Source: Herbaspirillum sp. DW155 (GTDB lineage: Bacteria > Pseudomonadota > Gammaproteobacteria > Burkholderiales > Burkholderiaceae_D). From it: a DNA stretch of 64,000 nt. Of this stretch, positions 55,657-64,000 are shown piece by piece. Both the position numbers and the translations under genes were made by a program. The stretch spans positions 744,001 through 808,000 of the forward strand of contig NZ_AP029028.1 in assembly GCF_037076565.1 (NCBI RefSeq). Reading direction: 5' to 3'. The number at the start of each line of letters is the position of its first letter. The stretch's first letter is position 1. Below the pieces are notes generated by a model. The model did not search any database and was not told the origin of the DNA. It saw only the letters and a program-made list of their open reading frames with translations.

Positions 55657-56126
55657 TGATGACCCTTGTCGGACAACGCACGCAATTCTACATCACGACC
55701 GTCTCCTGCAAGCGACAGGTTGACGTGTATGTCCGGTGGCGGCAACACCGGATCGCCCTTTTCGGGCCATTCGACGATACAGACGGAGTTTTCGTTGAAA
55801 TGTTCACGAAAACCGGCATCGAGGAATTCTTCCGGGCTGGCCATGCGGTACAGATCGAAGTGGATGACTGTTACCATGCGGCCTGCGAAGGAAACTTCAT
55901 AAGGCTCCGCCAACGTGTAGGTCGGGCTCTTGACCCGACCCTGATAGCCCGCCGCATGCAGCAGGGCGCGTGTGAGCGCGGTCTTGCCCGCCCCGAGGTC
56001 GCCATGCAGGTAGATCGCCAGGCCCGGCGCCAGCACCTGCGCCAGGTCGGCGCCCAGGCGCGCGGTGGCGGCTTCGTCGGGCAGGTGGAGGTGGAGTCGC
56101 TGCAGGTTCATGCTGTTCTGGGTCAT
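55620..56126 (-). CDS. tsaE: tRNA threonylcarbamoyladenosine biosynthesis ATPase TsaE
   Basis: TsaE is the small ATPase that cycles the TsaB-TsaD complex for t6A37 synthesis. The 168-residue protein has the P-loop HGDLGAGKT, SPTYTLAEPY and VIHFDLYRM. It starts at 56126 or possibly at the ATG at 56111. It is divergent from queG with a 46-bp gap and coupled to amiC. Confidence 0.96.
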   Translation of the reverse strand: MTQNSMNLQRLHLHLPDEAATARLGADLAQVLAPGLAIYLHGDLGAGKTALTRALLHAAGYQGRVKSPTYTLAEPYEVSFAGRMVTVIHFDLYRMASPEEFLDAGFREHFNENSVCIVEWPEKGDPVLPPPDIHVNLSLAGDGRDVELRALSDKGHQCLARLKFAPNL

Positions 56127-56172
56127 CCGGGATGGTTCGTTACAAGGTTCTAGTCTGAAGGTTCAAGCGCTC

Positions 56173-57330
56173 ATGTCCATTCACCCCATGCCAGCCGATC
56201 CGGCCGCGCGCACTGCCCTCGCCGATCCCGCCGGTCTGGCGGCGCTGGCCGTCGCCATCAAGGCCTGGGGCAGGGAGCTGGGGTTTGCCGAAGTGCGCAT
56301 CGCCGATGTCGACCTGGCGCACCGCGAGGCGGGCTTCCAGGCCTGGCTGGACAAGGGTTACCACGGCGAGATGGATTATATGGCAAGCCACGGCCTGAAA
56401 CGGGCACGCCCGGCCGAACTGGTGCCGGGCACGGTGCGCGTGGTCAGCGTGCGCATGCCTTACCTGCCGGCCGCCGCCGATCCGGACCAGCCCGATCAGC
56501 CCGACTGGCGCGCCCGCGAAGAAGCGCGCAGCGCCGATCCGACCGCCGCCCAGGTCTCGATCTATGCGCGTGGACGCGATTACCACAAGGTCTTGCGCGC
56601 CCGCCTGCAGCAACTGGCCACCCGCATCGAAGGCCAGATCGGCCCCTTCGGCTACCGCGTCTTCACCGATTCGGCCCCGGTCATGGAAGTGGCGCTGGCC
56701 GAGAAGGCCGGACTGGGCTGGCGCGGCAAGCATACGCTGCTGCTGCATCGCGAGGCCGGCTCGATGTTCTTCCTGGGCGAGATGCTGACCGACCTGCCGC
56801 TGCCGGTGGATGAACCGGTCACCTCGCACTGCGGCCAGTGCAGCGCCTGCATCACGGCCTGCCCGACCGGCGCCATCGTCGCGCCTTACGAACTGGATGC
56901 GCGGCGCTGCATTTCCTATCTCACCATCGAACTCAAGGGCAGCATCCCCGACGACCTGCGGCCGCTGATCGGCAACCGCATCTACGGTTGCGACGACTGC
57001 CAGCTCTACTGCCCCTGGAACAAGTTTGCCCAGCGCGCCAGCCTGCCGGACTTCGATCCGCGCCATGGGCTCGATAGCGCCAGCCTGGTCGATCTGTTCG
57101 GCTGGAGCGAAGAAGAATTCCTGAAAAACACCGAAGGCAGCGCCATCCGCCGCATTGGCCACGAACGCTGGCTGCGCAACCTGGCCGTGGGTTTGGGCAA
57201 TGCCGCCGATTCAGCGTCACACCGGGGCGATGCCGCCATCGTGGCCGCGCTGCGTGCGCGCTTGTCCCATCCTTCAGCGCTGGTGACCGAGCATGTGGCT
57301 TGGGCGCTGGCCCGTCATGGAGTATCGTGA
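56173..57330 (+). CDS. queG: Epoxyqueuosine reductase
   Basis: QueG reduces epoxyqueuosine to queuosine at wobble position 34, using cobalamin and two 4Fe-4S clusters. The 385-residue protein has the cluster motifs CGQCSACITACP and CDDCQLYCPW, and the region VFTDSAPVMEVALAEKAGLGWRGKHT. I chose the ATG at 56173. The queG/tsaE neighbourhood parallels yjeS and yjeE of E. coli, without nnr between them. Confidence 0.96.
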   Translation: MSIHPMPADPAARTALADPAGLAALAVAIKAWGRELGFAEVRIADVDLAHREAGFQAWLDKGYHGEMDYMASHGLKRARPAELVPGTVRVVSVRMPYLPAAADPDQPDQPDWRAREEARSADPTAAQVSIYARGRDYHKVLRARLQQLATRIEGQIGPFGYRVFTDSAPVMEVALAEKAGLGWRGKHTLLLHREAGSMFFLGEMLTDLPLPVDEPVTSHCGQCSACITACPTGAIVAPYELDARRCISYLTIELKGSIPDDLRPLIGNRIYGCDDCQLYCPWNKFAQRASLPDFDPRHGLDSASLVDLFGWSEEEFLKNTEGSAIRRIGHERWLRNLAVGLGNAADSASHRGDAAIVAALRARLSHPSALVTEHVAWALARHGVS

Positions 57331-57356
57331 ACCTTCCAACCAGGTAGGAGAATGTC

Positions 57357-59771
57357 ATGCCCAGATCGAATCGCGCAGTCCTGCTGGCCGTGAGCCTGCT
57401 GCTGGCATCCAGCGTGCAGGCCGCACCGACGCAAACCATCGCCATCCCCGGCCTCAAGCAGCGTGCAGAAATTCTCGTCGACCGCTGGGGCGTGCCTCAC
57501 ATCTACGCCGCCAGCGAGCGCGATACCTTCTTCATGCAGGGCTTCAATGCCGCCCGTGACCGGCTGTTCCAGATCGACCTGTGGCGTCGGCGCGGGCTGG
57601 GCCAGCTCTCCGAAGTATTCGGTCCGGCCTATCTGGCGCAGGATCGCGCGACCCGCCTGTTCCTCTACCGTGGCGACATGCGGCGCGAATGGGCTGCCTA
57701 TGGTCCCGATGCGCAAACCGTGGCGGAGGCCTTCGTGGAAGGTATCAATGCCTATATCGATTACCTCTCCCTGCATCAGGAAAAACTGCCCTACGAATTC
57801 CGCCAGTTGGGCTATCTGCCCGCCAAATGGCAGGCCGAGGATGTGGTGCGCATCCGCAGTCACGGCCTCACGCGCAACCTGCAAAGCGAAGTGGCGCGCG
57901 CCAAGGTGGCCTGCGCGGCCGATCTGAAATCCGATGAAATCCGCTCCGGCCTGACCCCGCCCTGGACCGCGCAGATGCCCGAGGGCCTGGACCCGTGCCT
58001 GCCCAAAGACCTGCTGCAGGTCTTTACGCTGGCCACGCAAGGCGTGCGGATCACCAGGGAGAGTCTGAACGCCGCCACCACTGCAGGCGACAGCCAGCTG
58101 GTGCGCATCGAGCCGGCCGTCAATCCGGAAGAGACCATGGAGGGCAGCAACAACTGGGTCATCGCCCCCGCGAAGTCGGCCACCGGCCGCGCCATCATGG
58201 CCAACGATCCGCATCGCGCCTATTCGGCCCCGTCGCTGCGCTACATCGCGCACCTGAGCGCGCCGGGCCTGAACGTCATCGGCGCGGGTGAGCCGGCCTT
58301 GCCGGGCATCTCCATCGGCCACAACGGCAGCATCGCCTTCGGCCTGACCATCTTCAACATCGATCAGGAAGACCTCTACGTCTACCAGCTCAATCCCGAC
58401 AATCCACAGCAATACCGCTATCAGGGCCGGTGGGAATCGATGCGCGTGCTGCATGAACCGGTGCGCATCAAGAACGGCGCGCCCGCCGTGGCCGACCTGA
58501 GTTTCACGCGCCATGGTCCGGTGATCTACGTCGATCAGGCCAGACACCTGGCCTATGCGGTGCGGTCGGGCTGGCTGGAGCCGGGCATGTCGCCTTACTT
58601 CGGCAGCATCGCCTACATGCGCACGCGCAATTTCAGGGATTTCAAGCAATCCATGCTGAACTGGGGCGCGCCCACCGAGAACCAGGTCTATGCCGATACC
58701 AAGGGCAACATTGGCTGGGTGCCGGGCGGGCTGGCACCGAAGCGGCCCAACTGGGACGGGCTGTTGCCGGTGCCGGGTGACGGGCGATATGAATGGTCCG
58801 GTTTCTGGCGTGGCGACCAGCTGCCCTCGTCCTACAATCCGGCGCAGGGCTGGTTTGCCTCGGCCAATCAGATGAATCTTCCTGCCGATTTTCCCTACCG
58901 CGAGCGCAAGCTGGGTTTCGAGTGGACCAACAATTCGCGCTTCACCCGCATCAGCGAAGTGCTGGCCAGCCTGCCCAAGGTCTCGCTGCAGGATTCGATG
59001 CGTCTGCAGAATGATGATCTGGCCATTCCCGCACGCCGCCTGGCCGCCTTGCTCAAGCCCTTGTCCTCCGATGACGCCGACACCCGCGCTGCGCTGGCCA
59101 TGTTGGGCCAGTGGGATTATGTGGAACGCAGCGACTCTGCACCGCCGGCGCTCTACGAAGTCTGGCTCTCGCGCCATCTTGGCAAGGCCTTCAAGGAGGC
59201 CTTGCTCTCCAAGGCAGCGGCCGATGCCATGGGAGCACCCGATACCGCCGTGCTGCTCGATACGCTGGAAAACCCGGTACCCGCCTTCGGCGCTGATGCG
59301 CAACAGGCACGCGCGCGGCGCGATCAGCTGCTGCTCGCAAGTCTTGGTGGTGCCTGGGCCGAACTGGTCAAACTGCAAGGCGCTGATGCGTCGCAATGGC
59401 AATGGGGCAAGCTGCATCACGCGCTGATGGCGCATCCGCTGGCCGAGGTAGTCGATGAAGCCACGCGCAAGAAACTTAACGTCGGCCCCATGCCCAAGCA
59501 TGGCGGCGCTTATTCGCCCAACCAGTCGACCTATCGCGTCAATGATTTTCGCCAGACCAATGGACCGTCCTTCCGCGTGGTGGTGGACGTGGGCCGCTGG
59601 GACAATTCCTGGGCCGTCAATGCGCCGGGACAGTCAGGCGATCCGGACAGTCCGCATTACCGCGACCTGGCCGACAAGTGGCTCAAGGGCGAATATTTCC
59701 CGCTGCTGTATTCACGCGCGGCCATCGAGAAGGTCACCGAGCAGCGCATCGTGGCGCAGCCCGCGCGCTAA
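57357..59771 (+). CDS. Penicillin-acylase-family Ntn hydrolase
   Basis: An 804-residue periplasmic preproenzyme. The signal peptide ends near SVQA-A. The alpha chain begins IAIPGLKQRAEILVDRWGVPHIYA. Autocleavage before the nucleophile Ser264 (G263-S264-NNW) would give a beta chain of about 60 kDa. GHNGSIAFGLT and the later beta-chain Asn/Arg segments are family-typical. Such enzymes deacylate beta-lactams, acyl-homoserine lactones or related amides; the overall look is of the AHL/aculeacin acylase branch, but specificity is not determinable. It begins 26 bp after queG and may be co-transcribed. Confidence 0.9.
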   Translation: MPRSNRAVLLAVSLLLASSVQAAPTQTIAIPGLKQRAEILVDRWGVPHIYAASERDTFFMQGFNAARDRLFQIDLWRRRGLGQLSEVFGPAYLAQDRATRLFLYRGDMRREWAAYGPDAQTVAEAFVEGINAYIDYLSLHQEKLPYEFRQLGYLPAKWQAEDVVRIRSHGLTRNLQSEVARAKVACAADLKSDEIRSGLTPPWTAQMPEGLDPCLPKDLLQVFTLATQGVRITRESLNAATTAGDSQLVRIEPAVNPEETMEGSNNWVIAPAKSATGRAIMANDPHRAYSAPSLRYIAHLSAPGLNVIGAGEPALPGISIGHNGSIAFGLTIFNIDQEDLYVYQLNPDNPQQYRYQGRWESMRVLHEPVRIKNGAPAVADLSFTRHGPVIYVDQARHLAYAVRSGWLEPGMSPYFGSIAYMRTRNFRDFKQSMLNWGAPTENQVYADTKGNIGWVPGGLAPKRPNWDGLLPVPGDGRYEWSGFWRGDQLPSSYNPAQGWFASANQMNLPADFPYRERKLGFEWTNNSRFTRISEVLASLPKVSLQDSMRLQNDDLAIPARRLAALLKPLSSDDADTRAALAMLGQWDYVERSDSAPPALYEVWLSRHLGKAFKEALLSKAAADAMGAPDTAVLLDTLENPVPAFGADAQQARARRDQLLLASLGGAWAELVKLQGADASQWQWGKLHHALMAHPLAEVVDEATRKKLNVGPMPKHGGAYSPNQSTYRVNDFRQTNGPSFRVVVDVGRWDNSWAVNAPGQSGDPDSPHYRDLADKWLKGEYFPLLYSRAAIEKVTEQRIVAQPAR

Positions 59772-59796
59772 GGCGCACGGCGGCCGCGAGGCGGGA

Positions 59797-60687
59797 TCAG
59801 TGCACCAGCGCCAGCCAGACCGGAATGGTCAGCGCCGAGAACAGCGTGCCGATGGAAATGAGGAAGGCCGTGAAGGGACCATTGCCGCCCATGCGCGCGG
59901 CCAGGATGTAGGCGCTGGAGGCCGTGGGCAGGCTGCAGAACAGCACCACGATGCGCCATTGCAGCGGTGGCAGCTGCAGTTGCATGCCGATCAGGTAAGC
60001 CGCCAGCGGCACCGCGCAGAGCTTGATGAAGAGGAACCAGCCCACCACCGGCTTGCTCTCTTTCAGGCCCGACAGCCGCAGTCCGGCCCCGACCATCAGC
60101 AGGCCCAGCGCAATGGAGGCCGCGCCCAGACGCGAGAGCACCACGCTGGCCACTTCAGGCAAGTGCAGCCCTAGTGCAGAAAACGTCAACCCGCCAGCGG
60201 TCGCCACCAGCAAGGGATTGCGGGCCAGCTCGCGCAGCAGGTTGCCGTTTTTCGCGGCCAGCGCGTGGACTGCCGCGATATTGCACAGGGGCACGCCAAA
60301 GCCCAGCAGGATGGCCATCAGGCCCGCGCCTTCTTCGCCGGCCATGCGGGTAGCCAGCGCCAGCGCGATATACGAATTGAATCGATAAGCGCATTGCATG
60401 CCCGACTCATAGGTCATGGGCGTGGCACGCAGCAGCGGCTTGCCCAGCCAGGTCAGCGCGATGCCCGTCACCAGGGCGGCCACGCCCGTGCCGACCATGC
60501 CGCCCGTGACGGACAGGTCGACCTTCAGGCGCGCGGTGGAATAGAAAAGAAGTGCCGGAAAGAGGATGAAATAGACCAGTTTTTCCATGCCGGCCCAGAA
60601 TTCGTCGCCCCATCCCGAGACGCGATAGATCAGCAGGCCCAGCGCGATGAGGCTGAAGTCCGGCAGCAGGAGGTTGAGGATTTCCAC
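59797..60687 (-). CDS. AEC-family transporter
   Basis: A 296-residue inner-membrane protein of the auxin efflux carrier family with about ten hydrophobic segments in two halves. The conserved FILFPALLFYST region near TM2 and the crossover-type YILAARMGGNGPFTAF near TM9 are seen. AEC members in bacteria move dicarboxylates and malonate. It starts 4 bp after dctR stops, so it belongs to the dctS-dctR operon, which points to an organic-acid substrate. Confidence 0.88.
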   Translation of the reverse strand: MEILNLLLPDFSLIALGLLIYRVSGWGDEFWAGMEKLVYFILFPALLFYSTARLKVDLSVTGGMVGTGVAALVTGIALTWLGKPLLRATPMTYESGMQCAYRFNSYIALALATRMAGEEGAGLMAILLGFGVPLCNIAAVHALAAKNGNLLRELARNPLLVATAGGLTFSALGLHLPEVASVVLSRLGAASIALGLLMVGAGLRLSGLKESKPVVGWFLFIKLCAVPLAAYLIGMQLQLPPLQWRIVVLFCSLPTASSAYILAARMGGNGPFTAFLISIGTLFSALTIPVWLALVH

Positions 60688-60691
60688 GTGC

Positions 60692-61282
60692 TTACTTCAG
60701 CAGACGCGCCAGCTCGACGGCGGTCTTGACGTTCATCTTGTCGAAGATATGGGCGCGATGGACTTCGACGGTACGCATGCTGATGCCCAGCTCATCGGCG
60801 ATGACCTTGTTCATCTTGCCGGCCAGGATCAGGTCCAGCACCTCGCGCTCGCGTGCGGAGAGCGCCGTCAGGCGGCTTTGCACGGCATCTTCGGCACCGC
60901 CTGCGCGCGAATTTTCCAGCGCTTCCAGTACGCGGTCCATCAACTGGTTGTCGTTGAAGGGTTTTTCGAAGAAATCGAAGGCGCCGTTTTTCAGCATGTC
61001 CACCGCCATGGGCACATCGCCGTGGCCGGTGAGGAAGATCACCGGACGCCGGTGCAACAGGCCGCGCGTCTTCAGTTCATTGAACAGCGCCACGCCACTG
61101 GTGCCGGGCATGCGCACGTCCAGCAGCAGGCATTCGCCCTCGGCATCGATGCCGTTGGCCTGGGCCAGCGCGCCCAGCACGGCGGCGCCGCTTTCATAGG
61201 CGGTGGCGGCGATGTTGCGCGAGCGCGCCAGCCAGGTCAGCGAATCGCGGATGATTTCTTCGTCGTCGACTATGTGCAGCAT
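60692..61282 (-). CDS. dctR: FixJ/LuxR-type response regulator, DctR-like
   Basis: A 196-residue regulator: a receiver domain with the acidic pair in HIVDDEE, phospho-acceptor D55 (LLLDVRMPG) and Lys in FFEKPF, then a LuxR-type HTH (LSAREREVLDLILAGKMNKVIADEL) at about residues 135-190. Position after dctS and near dctP matches DctR of the Rhodobacter DctSR system that activates TRAP dicarboxylate transport. It lies 42 bp after dctS. Confidence 0.88.
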   Translation of the reverse strand: MLHIVDDEEIIRDSLTWLARSRNIAATAYESGAAVLGALAQANGIDAEGECLLLDVRMPGTSGVALFNELKTRGLLHRRPVIFLTGHGDVPMAVDMLKNGAFDFFEKPFNDNQLMDRVLEALENSRAGGAEDAVQSRLTALSAREREVLDLILAGKMNKVIADELGISMRTVEVHRAHIFDKMNVKTAVELARLLK

Positions 61283-61324
61283 CGGTGTGCAGGGCGGGAT
61301 TCCAGAATGGGAGGAGGCGTCTCG

Positions 61325-63352
61325 TTATTGTGGCTGCCCGGCTTGGGCGGGCAGCGAAAACCGGAAGATTGTACCGCCTGCCGGGTTATCGGTGTAAGTG
61401 AGCGTGCCGCCGTGGAATTCGATGGTGGTGCGGCAGATGTTCAGGCCCATGCCCATGCCCTCGGCCTTGGTCGAGAAGAAGGGCGAGAACAGGCGCGCGG
61501 CGACTTCCTCGGCAATCCCGTGACCCTGGTCGATCACCGAGACCGTGACCGATTCTGCACCATCGTCGTTGCGGGTCAGCTCGGCAGTCACGCGCAGGAT
61601 GCGCCGCTCTGACGGCACCGCGGCCATGGCCTGGATGCCGTTGCGGGTCAGGTTCAGGATCACCTGTTCCAGCAGCACCTGGTCACCCAGCACCGGCGGC
61701 AGCGACCTGGGCACCTGCCATTGCAGCACCACGAAGAACTGCTGGGCCTGCAATTCGATGAGCGGCGCCACGTTGTCCACCAGTTGCCGTATCTGCAGCC
61801 GCTGGCGTGCCGGTTCGCGCTTCTTGACGAACTGGTGCACGCTGCGGATCACGTGGCCGGCGCGCTGGGCCTGGGCGTGGATCTTTTCCAGTGCGGGCTG
61901 CAGCGCCGTGGGCTCGACCTGGCCTTGCTGCATCATGTTCAGCGCCCCGGTGGTATAGCTGGAGATGGCCGCCAGCGGCTGGTTCAGCTCGTGCGCCAGG
62001 GTCGAGGCGATCTCGCCCATGCTGGCCAGGCGGGCGCTGGCCTGCAGTTTTTCTTCCTGGGTGCGGTTGAGGTCTTCGGCGCGCTTGCGTTCGGAGATGT
62101 CGAGGATGGAGCCCATCCATCCGGTCTGCCTGCCATCCTTATCCACCAGCGGCGATTCGAAGATCAGCACCGGAAAGCGCTCGCCGTCGCGGCGCTGGAA
62201 GATGGTTTCGAATTGCGGCGTGGCACGCCCGGCCAGCACGTTGGAGAAGCGCTCCTGGTATTCATCCATGGCTTCCGGCGCCCAATAAGGCATGGGCGGG
62301 ATCTGGCCCACCAGTTCTTCAGCCGGGAAACCGACCATCTTGCAGAAGGCCGGATTGACGTAGGTGATGCGGCCCTGCAGGTCGCGTGCCCGCATGCCGG
62401 TGACCAGCGAGTTCTCCATCGCGGCGCGAAACGCGGCTTCATTGAGCAGGGCTTTCTCGGCCTTGGTGCGGCGGTTGATGTCGCGCCACAGCGCCCACAG
62501 GCTCCACAGCAGGCCCAGCGAGAGCACGATCACCGAGCCCACCAGCAGGTTGGGCAGCAGCTTGGGCGCACTCTTGGTGCTGTTGGTATGCAGCACCAGG
62601 ATCAGCCCCGGCAGCTCCAGTTCGCGCCGGTGCGTATAGACGTTCAGGCCCGGTCCGCCCGAGGTGCGGCGTGCGACCACATTGTCGTCAGTATCGGTCA
62701 GCGAAATTTCGTTGTCCTGCGCGAACCACCACGGCACCATCTCGTTGAGAATGCGCGCCACCGCGTAACTGGCCACCAGGCTGCCGATGTAGTGATTGTC
62801 GTGGAACAGTGGCACGTGATAGTCCATCAGCATCGGCTCGGCGATGCCCGGCGGAATGGCCGGCGGGCTGTAGAGCGGATGGCGCAACTGGCGTGCGCGC
62901 TCGGCCGTCATCAGCGAGGGTTGCGAGAGGTCCTTGCGGCTGATCGGAAAATCATCGGTGGACGCCACCGCGCGGCCCTCGGCATTGAACCAGGTGACGC
63001 GATAGAACTCGCGGTTGTTGCGCAGCAGGGCAGTCAAGCGGCTGCGAAAATGATCCTGATGCAGGCGGCCGTTGATGATCTCGCGCCCGATGATGCGCAT
63101 GCTTTCATCGTCGCGGCTCAACTGGAAACGGATCGCCTGTTCTACCCAGAGCGAATCGGCGATCAACTGTTCCAGGCGCTCGCTGGCTTCCATCTGCTGG
63201 GCCTGGCGCGGCAGCCAGATCAGCGTGGCCAGGAACAGGCACACCAGCAGGAAGGGGATCAGCCAGCGCATGGTGGTCTTGCGGCCGGATGCCTGCAACT
63301 GCGAGGCGGCATCGGGCTGGGGTGCGATCGGCGGCGGCGGGACGGTTTTCAT
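61325..63352 (-). CDS. dctS: Sensor histidine kinase, DctS-like
   Basis: A 675-residue membrane kinase: a Pro-rich N-terminus, TM1 at about residues 29-48, a periplasmic sensor domain, TM2 near 275-300, a PAS domain (TYVNPAFCKMVGFPAEELVG), then HisKA with phospho-accepting H454 (AHELNQPLAAI) and HATPase_c ending in GMGLNICRTTIEFHGG. I chose the ATG at 63352 (MKTVPPPP); the longer frame covers the dctP promoter region. It is divergent from dctP and cotranscribed with dctR and the AEC gene. The likely signal is an external C4-dicarboxylate. Confidence 0.9.
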   Translation of the reverse strand: MKTVPPPPIAPQPDAASQLQASGRKTTMRWLIPFLLVCLFLATLIWLPRQAQQMEASERLEQLIADSLWVEQAIRFQLSRDDESMRIIGREIINGRLHQDHFRSRLTALLRNNREFYRVTWFNAEGRAVASTDDFPISRKDLSQPSLMTAERARQLRHPLYSPPAIPPGIAEPMLMDYHVPLFHDNHYIGSLVASYAVARILNEMVPWWFAQDNEISLTDTDDNVVARRTSGGPGLNVYTHRRELELPGLILVLHTNSTKSAPKLLPNLLVGSVIVLSLGLLWSLWALWRDINRRTKAEKALLNEAAFRAAMENSLVTGMRARDLQGRITYVNPAFCKMVGFPAEELVGQIPPMPYWAPEAMDEYQERFSNVLAGRATPQFETIFQRRDGERFPVLIFESPLVDKDGRQTGWMGSILDISERKRAEDLNRTQEEKLQASARLASMGEIASTLAHELNQPLAAISSYTTGALNMMQQGQVEPTALQPALEKIHAQAQRAGHVIRSVHQFVKKREPARQRLQIRQLVDNVAPLIELQAQQFFVVLQWQVPRSLPPVLGDQVLLEQVILNLTRNGIQAMAAVPSERRILRVTAELTRNDDGAESVTVSVIDQGHGIAEEVAARLFSPFFSTKAEGMGMGLNICRTTIEFHGGTLTYTDNPAGGTIFRFSLPAQAGQPQ

Positions 63353-63485
63353 GACGCCGCCAGTGTAGCCGCGCCCCCGCCGTCGCGCCAGCCTTGCGCG
63401 GCGCGGGGAGACGGGCCGCCGGGACATTGTGGTTTTCCACACTTGCCCCGTGTTGGAGAGGCAGAGCAAAATTCGCGGGCACAAA

Positions 63486-63508
63486 CCGGTCCACGCCAAG
63501 GCCGGTCC
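63486..63508 (+). promoter_or_regulatory. Paired CCGGTCC repeats upstream of dctP
   Basis: CCGGTCC occurs at 63486-63492 and 63502-63508 with a 16-bp period, 55-77 bp before the dctP ATG and between dctS and dctP. This is a candidate DctR site; it rests on position and repetition only. Confidence 0.3.
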
Positions 63509-63562
63509 TATCCGATACCAATAAAAAATCCAAACGATTTCCACCTCAGTGGGGAGACAAGC

Positions 63563-64000
63563 ATGAAACTGAAGTCCATCGTCGTGGCGCTGGCCACGGC
63601 CACCGTGGTCAACGCCAGCCTGGCTGCCAGCGCCTTTGCGCAGCAACCCATCATCATCAAGTTCAGTCACGTGGTCGCCAACGACACGCCCAAGGGCAAG
63701 GCTGCCGAACGCTTCAAGGAACTGGCCGAGAAGGCTACCAAGGGCCGCGTCAAGGTCGAGGTCTATCCCAACAGCACGCTGTACAAGGACAAGGAAGAAC
63801 TGGAAGCCCTGCAACTGGGCGCGGTGCAGATGCTGGCGCCGTCGCTGGCCAAGTTCGGCCCGCTGGGTGTAAAGGAATTCGAGGTCTTCGACCTGCCTTA
63901 TATCTTCCCCACCAAGGAAGTGCTGTACCGCGTGACCGAAGGTCCGATCGGCCGTGACCTGTTCAAGAAGCTGGAGCCCAAGGGCATTACCGGCCTGGCC
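63563..64000 (+). CDS. dctP: TRAP transporter solute-binding protein DctP (3' end off window)
   Basis: The first 146 codons are present. The signal peptide MKLKSIVVALATATVV... ends near SAFA-Q. The DctP family start IIIKFSHVVANDTPKGKAAERF follows, then EVYPNSTLYKDKEELEALQLGAVQM. The ATG has GGGGAGAC upstream. The divergent dctS-dctR two-component genes support a C4-dicarboxylate substrate; dctQ and dctM are expected beyond the window. Confidence 0.94.
   Translation, partial: MKLKSIVVALATATVVNASLAASAFAQQPIIIKFSHVVANDTPKGKAAERFKELAEKATKGRVKVEVYPNSTLYKDKEELEALQLGAVQMLAPSLAKFGPLGVKEFEVFDLPYIFPTKEVLYRVTEGPIGRDLFKKLEPKGITGLA

Noticed and set aside
63430..63446. Possible sigma-54 promoter (TGG ... 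TTGC) before dctP
   Set aside because: The spacing between the GG and GC elements is two bases too long, and DctS/DctR-type systems do not use sigma-54 activators.

Overview
The window is about 64 kb of a high-GC chromosome from a betaproteobacterium of the order Burkholderiales. Protein sequences and gene order look most like Oxalobacteraceae, close to Herbaspirillum; this is judged by eye, not by a search. Almost all of it is core chromosome: dense, short intergenic gaps, many 4-bp ATGA overlaps, and several gene neighbourhoods shared with E. coli and Pseudomonas. There is no rRNA, CRISPR array, prophage or insertion sequence. One tRNA gene is present.

Layout. 1-0.45 kb: hemP and a small partner behind Fur-like sites. 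0.6-2.3 kb: mnmA and a nudJ-like Nudix gene. 2.5-5.9 kb: proton-translocating transhydrogenase pntAA-panD-pntAB-pntB, with aspartate decarboxylase inside the operon. 6-11 kb (minus): upp, then amgK-murU-pepP-ubiH (peptidoglycan recycling and ubiquinone). 11.2-16.9 kb (plus): lptD-surA-pdxA-rsmA. 17-19.5 kb: a small Tyr/Pro-rich secreted protein, gloA and a ClC chloride transporter. 19.7-21.8 kb: a TonB copper receptor. 21.9-35.3 kb (minus): a long housekeeping run, miaB-phoH-ybeY, a chemoreceptor, corC-lnt, glyQ-glyS, gmhB-plsC and a YgjP/SprT-like metallopeptidase. 35.5-37.2 kb: a divergent LysR/isochorismatase-like pair. 37.5-43.2 kb: a fructose/ribose-type ABC operon with kinase and sugar isomerase. 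43.2-44.5 kb: an AT-rich island holding one HNH endonuclease gene beside tRNA-Met. 44.5-56.1 kb (minus): miaA-mutL, a Cache chemoreceptor, a PAS/GAF/GGDEF/EAL protein, then amiC-tsaE, with dedA on the plus strand. 56.2-59.8 kb: queG and a penicillin-acylase-family hydrolase. 59.8-64 kb: AEC transporter, dctR and dctS on the minus strand, and the start of dctP (TRAP C4-dicarboxylate transport) on the plus strand.

Themes. The housekeeping genes cover envelope biogenesis (LptD, SurA, Lnt, PlsC, GmhB, AmiC, AmgK/MurU, DedA) and tRNA/rRNA modification (MnmA, MiaA, MiaB, QueG, TsaE, RsmA, YbeY). Two conserved clusters have been opened by signalling genes: a chemoreceptor between ybeY and corC, and a chemoreceptor, a c-di-GMP enzyme and dedA between mutL and amiC. 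Solute uptake (frc-like ABC, TRAP dicarboxylate) and chemoreceptors suit a motile soil or plant-associated heterotroph.

Most worth following: a SprT/YgjP-like protease with an N-terminal pentapeptide matching the sliding-clamp binding consensus, a bacterial parallel to eukaryotic SPRTN; a solitary EVE/PUA-like plus HNH endonuclease in an AT-rich patch next to tRNA-Met; panD inside the pnt operon behind two mutually exclusive hairpins; and a long operator-like palindrome before the copper receptor.
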